The notes under the pieces were generated by a model. That model was not told the origin of the DNA, ran no database searches, and worked only from the letters and a program-made list of their open reading frames with translations. A stretch of DNA of 64,000 nucleotides from Bacteroidetes bacterium 43-93 (GTDB lineage Bacteria; Bacteroidota; Bacteroidia; Chitinophagales; Chitinophagaceae), in NCBI GenBank assembly GCA_001897855.1, contig MKUO01000023.1, positions 369,359 to 433,358 of the forward strand. The letters are read 5' to 3'. A program made the translations under genes and the position numbers. Shown one piece after another: positions 27,670 to 35,031 of the stretch; position 1 is the stretch's first letter, and every line of letters begins with the position of its first letter.

Positions 27670-29022
27670 ATGAGCGTAACAACACAAAACACCTTTGAAA
27701 CGATCAATGGTATCAGCAAAAGCAGGAAGAAAAAGATCCTTTTTGCCAACATCCCTGCAGACGGGCATTTTAATCCCCTAACGTCATTGGCGGTGCACCT
27801 GAAACAAGCCGGGCACGATGTGCGATGGTACACCGGCCCCAGCTATGCAGCTAAGGTCGAGAAGCTGGGTATCCCTTATTATGTATTCAGCAAAGCAAAA
27901 GAGGTAACGGTAGATAATATAGATGAAGTGTTCCCGCAGCGCAAACAGATAAAGAACCATGTGAAGAAAGTGGTGTTCGATATCTGCACTTATTTCATAG
28001 AGCGTGGTGCAGAGTTCTTTGAAGATATCAAAGACATCAACCGCAGCTTCGATTTCGATATACTCATTGCCGACAATGCATTTACAGGTATCACCTTTGT
28101 AAAGGAGAAGCTGAAGAAACACACAGTCACCATCGGCATACTGCCGCTGAACGAAACTTCTAAGGAATTAGCGCCGCCTATCATGGGGCTAACGCCCGCC
28201 AAAACATTTATTGGCCGCGGCTTCCACGCGTTCCTGCGCTATGTGGCTAATAATGTATTGCTTAAAAAACCTACTGCCCTCATGCATCATTACCACAACC
28301 AGTATGGTATTGTTACGGGCGACAAAAACATCTTCGATGTGCAGATAGAACGCTCTACGCTATACCTGCAAAGCGGCACACCGGGGTTCGAGTATAAGCG
28401 CAGCCACATCAGCAGCAATATACATTTCATCGGGCCTTTATTGCCTTACCAGTCCGGCAAACCATACCGTATCAATTTTCACGATAAGCTCAATAAATAT
28501 CCGCAGGTGATACTGGTATCACAGGGTACCTTCGAGCGCGATGTCACCAAGCTCATCGTGCCTACCCTGGAAGCTTTTAAAAACAGCAACTCACTCGTAG
28601 TGGCGTGTACCGCGGGCTCCGATACAGAAGCATTAAGACAACGCTTTGCATCTTATGATAACATAGTCATCGAAGACTTCATCCCGTTCAACGACATCAT
28701 GCCGCATGCAGATGTATTTGTATCCAATGGCGGTTTTGGCAGTGCCATGCTCAGCATCAACAACCTGCTGCCAATGGTAGTAGCCGGCATTCACGAAGGC
28801 AAGAACGAGATATGTGCACGCGTAGGCTATTTTAAACTGGGCATCAACCTGCATACCGAACGCCCGCGCTCCATCAAAATAAAGAAAGCAGTAGAACGTA
28901 TATTGAATGATAAAACCTACACCCAAAACATAGAAAAGCTCTCCGCCGAATTCAGCCGCTACCAGCCCGAAAAACTGGTAGAGCAACATATTGATAAACT
29001 ACCCGCGTTGAGAACAGTATAG
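27670..29022 (+). CDS. UGT/MGT-like glycosyltransferase
   Basis: A 450-aa GT-B enzyme of family GT1. The N-terminal acceptor-domain motif FANIPADGHFNPLTSLAVHL is typical of macrolide and flavonoid-type transferases. The C-terminal nucleotide-sugar part has VFVSNGGFGSAMLSINNLLP, matching the donor-binding HGGxxS region with H changed to N. The start is set at MSVTTQNTFE (27670); the open frame upstream runs into the AraC promoter. It probably glycosylates a small hydrophobic molecule; neither donor nor acceptor can be told. A strong terminator follows the stop. Confidence 0.85.
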   Translation: MSVTTQNTFETINGISKSRKKKILFANIPADGHFNPLTSLAVHLKQAGHDVRWYTGPSYAAKVEKLGIPYYVFSKAKEVTVDNIDEVFPQRKQIKNHVKKVVFDICTYFIERGAEFFEDIKDINRSFDFDILIADNAFTGITFVKEKLKKHTVTIGILPLNETSKELAPPIMGLTPAKTFIGRGFHAFLRYVANNVLLKKPTALMHHYHNQYGIVTGDKNIFDVQIERSTLYLQSGTPGFEYKRSHISSNIHFIGPLLPYQSGKPYRINFHDKLNKYPQVILVSQGTFERDVTKLIVPTLEAFKNSNSLVVACTAGSDTEALRQRFASYDNIVIEDFIPFNDIMPHADVFVSNGGFGSAMLSINNLLPMVVAGIHEGKNEICARVGYFKLGINLHTERPRSIKIKKAVERILNDKTYTQNIEKLSAEFSRYQPEKLVEQHIDKLPALRTV

Positions 29023-29023
29023 C

Positions 29024-29054
29024 ACAAAAGCACAGGTGATGCCTGTGCTTTTGT
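29024..29054 (+). terminator. Rho-independent terminator
   Basis: Arms ACAAAAGCACAGG (29024-29036) and CCTGTGCTTTTGT (29042-29054) form a perfect 13-bp stem with a 5-nt loop directly after the glycosyltransferase stop. Its A/T-rich base can serve both strands. Confidence 0.88.
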
Positions 29055-29145
29055 ATTTATTGTGTTTTGTTGGTTCGGTATTTTTGTTTCTCGTTTTTGG
29101 AAAGCTTCATTACCACCTTGGGGAATTTCAGTTATTGATATGAGT

Positions 29146-30822
29146 TTACTTTACGAACAATTTTTTAGAAACTCTTTCCCCGGTTGTTGATTGCCAGTAA
29201 ACGATATAGTTTCCTCGAGCCCAACTACTCGTATTAATTAGCACCTGCTTTTCTTCTCTAATCGATTTACTGATAACAACATTACCAAGCTCATTCATGA
29301 TTTTTATCTGGCCACTCTGCATACTCTCAAAAGCTACTAGGACATTATTAGTCGCCGGGTTGGGGTATATTTTAAATGTATCTTTTGCAATAGTGACATT
29401 TTTTATCCCCGTAGGGAAATAATATAAGTAGGAGAGGTAAATATCGCCCGATCCATGATAAGGAGATGTATAACCATCTGCAAATATGGGGGAGATGGTC
29501 ATTCCAGCAACAACAGTCATAGTATCAGCATCTAACGGTATACATTTCCGTTCAGATTGATAACCACCAATAATTTTACTAGTGAGAAGATTGCCTCCGT
29601 TATCTACTCTGAAAATTCGGTCATTACTACCACCATTATGATAGCAATAATAATAATCTGGCACCGGCTCGCGAACAGAAGACCGACAGGAGATCAAAAA
29701 ACCAGAGGTGTCATTACATTGTGTAATCCTTGCATCGTCTTCTGTACTATTATCCCCCAGTCGCGTTGACCATTTAATGTCTCCGGATGTTGTTAATTTT
29801 GAAAGCCAAATATCACCTCCACCTTGCCCTGGGGCCGCTTCAGGTACAAAAAAATCCCCCACGCCACATCCAGCTACAAAAACAAACGAGCTATCGGAGC
29901 TATCATAAATTGCGTCATCTAAATTTTCTGCACCCGTACTGCCATAAGCTTTATTCCATAGATACTTTCCGCTACTGTCTAGCTTGATCAGAAAAATATC
30001 CATATCATTGCTTTTGCTTGACTTCCAACTGGTATCGCTGCAATTATAGTCATGCGAGAATGTACTGCCAATTAGGTAAAAATCATTCCCTACCTCAAAT
30101 GCCTTACAATTCCTTTCATCGTCCGTACCTCCTATTGTTTGAGCCCACTGCTTGTTACCCACACTATCTATTTTAATTACGAACCAGTCATGCGTAAACG
30201 GAGAATTTACATATTGACCGGGGACATCTTCTCCACTGCCATTGCTGGTCCCTACAATAATATAACCATGGTCCTTAGTTTGTTGTATTTGAGGCCCTTG
30301 CTCATCATAGAAACTTCCGTAACATTTTTTCCATTGCAACTGACCTTGTTTATCCAGTTTTAATACCCAGAAATCAAAGCCTCCTCCCGAGAAGTGGTTG
30401 CCTGTCACATCTCCGTCGTTCGATGCAGCCTGACCTGCAACAATATACCCTCCGTCGAAAGTAGGAACTACGCCTATACCCCATTCCGCACCGGAGCCGC
30501 CATATTCCTTCAGCCAGCTAATACTTTTATCGCTGGCAATTTTACCGACTATCAAATCCCAATCACCGGTAACCGTAGGACATGGTGGTAAATCTCCGGT
30601 ATGACAGCTATCTCTTGTACGCCCAACTATTACTACGCTATTGTCCCTTTTGTCGAAGATCGCATCTTCTACCAGGTCACCGCCTGTTCCTCCTACCATT
30701 TTGGTATATTCCATTATCAGTTGTTGAGAATGTGCTGAACTAAACCCAAAGAATAAAAAATATAGAAGAAGTAATGGCTTTCGTTTTGTTGTTCTCAGCA
30801 AGCTAATTCTGAATGGTTTCAT
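29146..30822 (-). CDS. T9SS-secreted protein with type A sorting domain
   Basis: A 558-aa protein. The start at 30822 gives MKPFRISLLRTTKRKPLLLLYFLFFGFSSAHSQ, a long signal peptide; the frame is open 63 nt further upstream. The body repeats the pattern DGGYIVAGQAASNDGDV, WVLKLDKQGQLQWKKCYG and DHGYIIVGTSNGSGEDV, typical of beta-propeller-like secreted proteins. The C-terminus FKIYPNPATNNVLVAFES ... ARGNYIVYWQSTTGERVSKKLFVK is a type A sorting signal, recognised by the SprA system encoded in this window. Activity is unknown. Confidence 0.88.
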   Translation of the reverse strand: MKPFRISLLRTTKRKPLLLLYFLFFGFSSAHSQQLIMEYTKMVGGTGGDLVEDAIFDKRDNSVVIVGRTRDSCHTGDLPPCPTVTGDWDLIVGKIASDKSISWLKEYGGSGAEWGIGVVPTFDGGYIVAGQAASNDGDVTGNHFSGGGFDFWVLKLDKQGQLQWKKCYGSFYDEQGPQIQQTKDHGYIIVGTSNGSGEDVPGQYVNSPFTHDWFVIKIDSVGNKQWAQTIGGTDDERNCKAFEVGNDFYLIGSTFSHDYNCSDTSWKSSKSNDMDIFLIKLDSSGKYLWNKAYGSTGAENLDDAIYDSSDSSFVFVAGCGVGDFFVPEAAPGQGGGDIWLSKLTTSGDIKWSTRLGDNSTEDDARITQCNDTSGFLISCRSSVREPVPDYYYCYHNGGSNDRIFRVDNGGNLLTSKIIGGYQSERKCIPLDADTMTVVAGMTISPIFADGYTSPYHGSGDIYLSYLYYFPTGIKNVTIAKDTFKIYPNPATNNVLVAFESMQSGQIKIMNELGNVVISKSIREEKQVLINTSSWARGNYIVYWQSTTGERVSKKLFVK

Positions 30823-30949
30823 AGGATGGACGAATTGATTAAAATAGAAGAATGCAAAGATCTTAGCATAGTTGTTGGATATCATGAATTTACGAAATGC
30901 GAATAAGAAATAGCATTAATTCAAAAAATCTAATCTGTAACTTCACTCC

Positions 30950-31375
30950 ATGCCCATCAAACCTAAATTCCTTTACGCTACAATATTACTGCTGCTATGC
31001 AGTCTCTCAGTCCATGCAGACCCTCTAAACAGTGATAGTTTCGGAGATGCTATAATGCTATTCCTTACGCTTCTTTTTGTCGACGCTTGTTCATTTCTGT
31101 ATTTTATTTCTATTCCATTCCTTTCCGGTGGTAAGATCAATAACTGGTGGACACGCTTTTTGTCGATACTGATCTTTATTTCATTTGTCTACTTCCATTT
31201 CTCAATAGCTCAAAATCATACTTCTTACAACGAACCTTCACTGAAAGTTTTTTATGGTAACGCTTTCAAACGCTTATCAAAAGTTACAACTGTAATTCTT
31301 TTTGCCTGGCTGGGTTTTATCATCAGCACCTGGCGCCTCATCCGCGAATTTCTAAAATTGGTAAAAGAAGAATAG
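30950..31375 (+). CDS. Small membrane protein, unknown
   Basis: A 141-aa protein with a signal-like N-terminus (YATILLLLCSLSVHADP), then about three hydrophobic segments (AIMLFLTLLFVDACSFLYFI, FLSILIFISFVYFHFSIA, VTTVILFAWLGFIISTW) and a basic C-terminus. I recognise no family. It ends 16 bp before the left edge of the repeat array. Confidence 0.6.
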   Translation: MPIKPKFLYATILLLLCSLSVHADPLNSDSFGDAIMLFLTLLFVDACSFLYFISIPFLSGGKINNWWTRFLSILIFISFVYFHFSIAQNHTSYNEPSLKVFYGNAFKRLSKVTTVILFAWLGFIISTWRLIREFLKLVKEE

Positions 31376-31391
31376 ATCAAAAATCAAAACT

Positions 31392-31426
31392 AATCGCTCC
31401 TCTATCTCCATCCCAATAAATGAATC
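31392..31426. repeat. Array boundary element B1
   Basis: Degenerate half unit (AATCGCTCCTC) followed by CCATCCCAATAAATGAATC at 31408-31426. The same two-part element starts the later blocks (32151-32190, 32824-32863, 33321-33360). It marks the left edge of the repeat array. Confidence 0.65.
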
Positions 31427-31756
31427 TCTCCTCCTGTTTATAGGAGAAGTACCCCGAGGCACGAGGGTAGGTGGCTATAAGTAACAATAAGTGAAAACAA
31501 CACCACACCAAACAATCTCTCCTCCTGTTCATAGGAGGAGTACCCCGAAGTACGAGGGGGGAGGTGGTGTAAGTAACAATGAGAACAGACACCACCCCAA
31601 ACAATCTCTCCTCCTGTTCATAGGAGGAGTACCCGAGTGAAACGAGGGGGAGGTGGTTATAATTAACAATAAGTGTAAACACCACACCAAAAAATCTCTC
31701 CTCCTATTCATAGGAGGAGTACCCGAGGTACGAGGGGGAGGTGGTGAAGTAACAAT
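31423..31756. repeat. Palindromic repeat block A (units 1-4)
   Basis: Four units starting at 31423, 31514, 31603 and 31693, 89-91 bp apart. Each begins AATCTCTCCTCCT. A palindrome follows, with arms CTCCTCCTAT and ATAGGAGGAG around a 2-nt TC; some copies have GTTC in the loop. Next come a C-run/G-run hairpin (ACCCGAG...CGAGGGG), GAGGTGG, and an AT-rich tail containing AAGTAACAAT and ending in CACCACACC. The block runs into the 5' flank of the DUF559 gene. Reading frames across it on the minus strand are not genes. Confidence 0.9.
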
Positions 31757-31783
31757 ACAAGAACTAATTATTACTTTCATTTC

Positions 31784-32149
31784 ATGTCCCACGACCGGAT
31801 ACACAACGCCCACTACCTGAAAGACGTCCGAAAAGAATTGCGAAACAATGCCACACCCGCAGAGGCAGCCTTGTGGAGCTATTTGAAAAATAAAAAACTA
31901 GCCGGTCGCAAATTCAGCCGCCAGCACAGCATCGAAAATTATATCGTCGATTTCTACTGCTCCTCCGAAAAATTCATCATAGAACTCGATGGAGAAATAC
32001 ATCAACAGGCAATGAATGTAGTGAATGACGCAGACCGCGATGCCCGCCTTCACGAGCTTGGCTATAAAGTCCTCCGGTTCGAGAACAAGGAAGTATTAAA
32101 CATCAATATTGTTTTATCAAAAATCCAGGCGGTTTTTAAAGAACACTAA
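31784..32149 (+). CDS. DUF559 (Vsr-like) endonuclease, intact copy
   Basis: A 121-aa protein that matches DUF559, a restriction-endonuclease-fold family related to the very-short-patch repair nuclease Vsr. Conserved parts are TPAEAALWSYLKNKKLAGRK, FSRQHSIENYIVDFYCSSEK, FIIELDGEIHQQ and GYKVLRFENKEVL. Candidate catalytic residues are D56, E67, D69 and H73. It is embedded in the repeat array: a repeat block ends 28 bp before the ATG and a boundary element begins 2 bp after the stop. No methyltransferase is nearby. DNA nicking and repeat mobilisation are inferred. Confidence 0.88.
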   Translation: MSHDRIHNAHYLKDVRKELRNNATPAEAALWSYLKNKKLAGRKFSRQHSIENYIVDFYCSSEKFIIELDGEIHQQAMNVVNDADRDARLHELGYKVLRFENKEVLNINIVLSKIQAVFKEH

Positions 32150-32150
32150 A

Positions 32151-32190
32151 AATCGTTCCTCCTGTTTATAGCCATGCCAAAATATAAATC
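32151..32190. repeat. Array boundary element B2
   Basis: Half unit TTCCTCCTGTTTATAG followed by CCATGCCAAAATATAAATC (32172-32190), directly after the intact DUF559 gene. It is nearly the same as the element after the second gene copy (33321-33360). Confidence 0.8.
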
Positions 32191-32922
32191 TCTCCTCCTA
32201 TTCATAGGAGAAGTACCCCGAGGCGCGAGGGGGGAGGTGGTCATAAGTAACAATAAGTGAAAACACCACACCCAACAATCTCTCCTCCTGTTTATAGGAG
32301 GAGTACCCCGAGGCACGAGGGGTAGGTGGTTATAAGTAACAATAAGTGAAAACAACACCACACCAAACAATATCTCCTCCTGTTCATAGGAGGAGTTCCC
32401 GAGTGAAACGAGGGGAGGTGGTTATAAGTAACAATGAGTGAAAACAACCACACCCCAAAACAATCTCTCCTCCTGTTTATAGGAGGAGTACCCTGAGGCA
32501 CGAGGGGGAGGTGGTTATAATTAACAATAAGTGAAAACAACACCACACCAAACAATATCTCCTCCTGTTCATAGGAGGAGTACCCGAGGTACGAGGGGAG
32601 GTGGTTATAAGTAACAATGAGTGAAAACAACCACACCCCAAAACAATCTCTCCTCCTATTCATAGGAGGAGTACCCGAGGTACGAGGGGGAGGTGGTTAT
32701 AATTAACAATAAGTGAAAACACCACACCAAAAATCTCTCCTCCTATTCATAGGAGGAGTGCCCGAGTGAAACGAGGGGAGGTGGTTATAATTAACAATAA
32801 GTGAAAACAACACCACACCAAACAATATCTCCTCCTGTTCATAGCCATTCCAATAAATAAATCATCAATAAATGGCGGGAGGAGTACCCGAGGTACGAGG
32901 GGGAGGTGGTTATGTGCAACAA
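32187..32922. repeat. Palindromic repeat block B (units 5-12)
   Basis: Eight units start at 32187, 32277, 32369, 32462, 32554, 32645, 32732 and 32824, 87-93 bp apart. Some have ATATCTCC in place of ATCTCTCC. Variants of the middle hairpin (CGAGGTACGAG, CGAGTGAAACGAG, CGAGGCACGAG) are mixed along the block. Unit 12 is split in its palindrome: the left arm is followed by a boundary motif (CCATTCCAATAAATAAATC, 32845-32863) and ATGGCGG, then the right half resumes at about 32879 and leads into the second DUF559 copy. Confidence 0.9.
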
Positions 32923-32950
32923 TACAAGAACTAATTACTAACTTCATTTC

Positions 32951-33319
32951 ATGTCCCACGACCGGATACACAACGCCCACTACCTAAAAGACGTCCGAAA
33001 AAAAATTGCGAAACAATGCCACACCCGCAGAGGCAGCCTTGTGGATCTATTTAAAAAATAAAAAACTAGCCGGTCGCAAATTCAGCCGCCAGCACAGCAT
33101 CGAAAATTATGTCGTCGATTTCTACTGCTCCTCCGAAAAACTCATCATAGAACTCGATGGAGAAATACATCAACAGGCAATGAATGTAGCGAATGACGCA
33201 GACCGCGATGCCCGCCTTCACGAGCTTGGCTATAAAGTCCTCCGGTTCGAGAACAAGGAAGTATTAAACACATCAATATTGTTTTATCAAACATCCAGGC
33301 AGTTTTTAAAGAACACTAA
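32951..33319 (+). pseudogene. DUF559 endonuclease, frameshifted second copy
   Basis: Nearly identical to the gene at 31784-32149, with about ten base differences. One extra A in the run at 32998-33005 shifts the frame after residue 17. An extra 2 bp at about 33268-33272 (TTAAACACATC against TTAAACATC) restores the original frame near the end. The total is 3 bp longer, so the ends remain in register. The core (FSRQHSIENYVVDFYC, IIELDGE) is still readable from an internal TTG at 33006, so a shortened product cannot be ruled out. Its 5' and 3' flanks match those of copy 1. Confidence 0.88.
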
Positions 33320-33320
33320 A

Positions 33321-33360
33321 AATCTTTCCTCCTGGTTATAACCATTCCAAAATATAAATC
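33321..33360. repeat. Array boundary element B4
   Basis: Half unit TTCCTCCTGGTTATAA followed by CCATTCCAAAATATAAATC (33342-33360). It sits 1 bp after the stop of the second DUF559 copy, as B2 sits after the first. A related partial element (CGCTCCCAAAATATAAATC) occurs at 33499-33517. Confidence 0.8.
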
Positions 33361-33742
33361 TCTCCTCCTATTCATAGGGGGAGGTGGTTATAAGTAACAA
33401 TGAGAACACACACCACCCAAAACATCTCTCCTCCTATTCATAGGAGGAGTACCCCGAGGCACGAGGGGGGAGGTGGTTTTAATTAACAATAAGTGAAACG
33501 CTCCCAAAATATAAATCTCTCCTTCTATTCATAGGGGGAGGTGGCGTAAGTAACAACGAGTGAAAATAACCACACCCCAAAAAATCTCTCCTCCTATTCA
33601 TAGGAGGAGTACCCGAGTGAAACGAGGGGGAGGTGGTTATAATTAACAATAAGTGTAAACAACCACACCCCAAAAAATCTCTCCTCCTATTTATAGGAGG
33701 AGCACCCGAGTGGTACGAGGGGGAGGTGGTTATAAGTAACAA
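33357..33742. repeat. Palindromic repeat block C (units 13-17)
   Basis: Units begin at 33357, 33423, 33514, 33583 and 33676. Units 13 and 15 lack the middle segment between the palindrome's right arm and GGGGGAGGTGG, so they are shortened to about 65-70 bp. Units 14, 16 and 17 are full length. The last unit ends about 25 bp before the stop of the minus-strand YbhB-like gene. Confidence 0.88.
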
Positions 33743-33766
33743 CAGCAGCAAAAGCACACGAGGAGG

Positions 33767-34279
33767 TTACTTTTTATACAACCCCACCAGGTCTCCCTGC
33801 GCCAGTATATGTCCCTGCATGGCTTTTTCTAAATACTTCTTGTCTGTCCGTTTGTCAATATTTAAAGTCACATCCAGCGCATACGCCATAAAATGATAGT
33901 GATGTGTGCCTGATGGCGGGCACATGCCTGTATATCCTTTTTTGCCCGATCCGTTCAATCCCTGTTCTGCATCCTTATAATTTTCCGTGATCAGCAGCCC
34001 CGGTTTTATATTCCATGCCACCCAGTGTGTAAAGCCGCCCTTCACAGGTGCATCCGGGTCATGCACGATCAGGGCTACGGTCTTAGTACCCACCGGCAGA
34101 TGTTCAATGCTCAGGGGTGGATTCACATTATCCCCGTCGCAGGAATATTTATGTGGTATCATCCCGTTGTTGTTAAATACAGGGCTTGTTACATTCAGCC
34201 CACTGCCGGTGGCGGCGATGGCAAAGCCTGCGGCAATAATTCCGGTGCTGAGTATCAGTAAAGATCGCATAAGAAGCAT
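33767..34279 (-). CDS. YbhB/YbcL family (PEBP-like) protein
   Basis: A 170-aa secreted member of the phosphatidylethanolamine-binding-protein fold. It starts with a signal peptide, MLLMRSLLILSTGIIAAGFAIA; MRSL 9 nt later is an alternative start. Conserved pieces are IPHKYSCDGDNVNPPLSI, VALIVHDPDAPVKGGFTHWVAWNI, NGSGKKGYTGMCPPSGTHHYHF and the C-terminal HILAQGDLVGLYKK. The DPDAP and CPPSGTHHY motifs line the ligand pocket. Bacterial function is poorly defined. Its 3' end abuts the repeat array. Confidence 0.9.
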   Translation of the reverse strand: MLLMRSLLILSTGIIAAGFAIAATGSGLNVTSPVFNNNGMIPHKYSCDGDNVNPPLSIEHLPVGTKTVALIVHDPDAPVKGGFTHWVAWNIKPGLLITENYKDAEQGLNGSGKKGYTGMCPPSGTHHYHFMAYALDVTLNIDKRTDKKYLEKAMQGHILAQGDLVGLYKK

Positions 34280-34384
34280 TTTATTAAAGTTCCTATTAAA
34301 AAACTACACCAGCATGGTCCGTTTTTTGGCAGTGCCACGTACCCTGCGTAACTTTGCAGTATAAACCTTAAATGAGTATAAACC

Positions 34385-34891
34385 ATGTCACGAATTATCA
34401 TTACTACGGCCGGAGATCCGTCCGGCAATGAGACTGCAGTAAAGCCTGCCTTGCAGAAAAAGCACCAGGTCTTCATCAGCGAAATGATCGCCCACGGCAA
34501 CCGCCGCCTCGCCTACCAGGCCGCCTACCCCGATTGTTCTAACAATGCTGCACGTACCTGTGCCAGCCGCCTGCTCGCCAACCCCGAAATAGCCGCCCGC
34601 ATACAGAAAGGACAGATGCAGGCACGCCAGCAGGCTATAGAAGAGCTGAAGGAACAGTACAAAGGGCGCATTGCCGATCCCGAGGAGAAGCGGACCATAT
34701 TGGCACGCATCATCCGTGGCGAGATCTATTCTGAAAGGGAAACCACCAATGCCAATGGCGAAAAGACGGTGGTAAAGATCCCCGTTAACATTAAAGACCT
34801 GCTTTACGCCATCCGGCTCGATAACGCGATGGAACTGGAATGGAAACAGGCGCTGAATTTTGGCGATACGGGTACCCGCTACGGAGATTGA
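34385..34891 (+). CDS. Terminase-small-subunit-like protein (orphan)
   Basis: A 168-aa cytoplasmic protein. The segment QVFISEMIAHGNRRLAYQAAYPDCSNNAARTCASRLLANPEIAARI fits the N-terminal helix-turn-helix of phage terminase small subunits, which choose the packaging site (shown in parts: MIAHGNRRLAYQAAYP, AARTCASRLLANPEIAARI). A helical region follows (QQAIEELKEQYKGR, DPEEKRTILARIIRGE). No large terminase, portal or other phage gene is nearby. It could be a prophage remnant or a domesticated DNA-binding protein. The assignment rests on pattern. Confidence 0.6.
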   Translation: MSRIIITTAGDPSGNETAVKPALQKKHQVFISEMIAHGNRRLAYQAAYPDCSNNAARTCASRLLANPEIAARIQKGQMQARQQAIEELKEQYKGRIADPEEKRTILARIIRGEIYSERETTNANGEKTVVKIPVNIKDLLYAIRLDNAMELEWKQALNFGDTGTRYGD

Positions 34892-35006
34892 TAAATTTTT
34901 CCTGTTAGCATTGTTAGCAAATGATAACAACAAAGAGAAATTATTATCATTTATCTCTTTTTTGCATGTATGGCGAATTGGAATTATGGACTTTTTAGTT
35001 TTAGCT

Positions 35007-35014
35007 TACCTTTG
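35007..35014 (+). promoter_or_regulatory. -7 box for purL
   Basis: TACCTTTG, matching TAnnTTTG, lies 17 nt upstream of the purL ATG at 35032. No clear -33 TTTG was seen about 19 bp upstream. Confidence 0.5.
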
Positions 35015-35031
35015 CACTTTCTTAAAAATAT

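Noticed and set aside
31392..33742. CRISPR array
   Set aside because: Units are about 90 bp and the spacer-like parts are also repeated. No cas genes are present.
31377..33757. Minus-strand reading frames across the repeat array (phrases such as TPPMNRRRD)
   Set aside because: They arise from reading the palindromic units. The spacing between units is not a steady multiple of 3, so one frame is not kept, and no signal or start is conserved.
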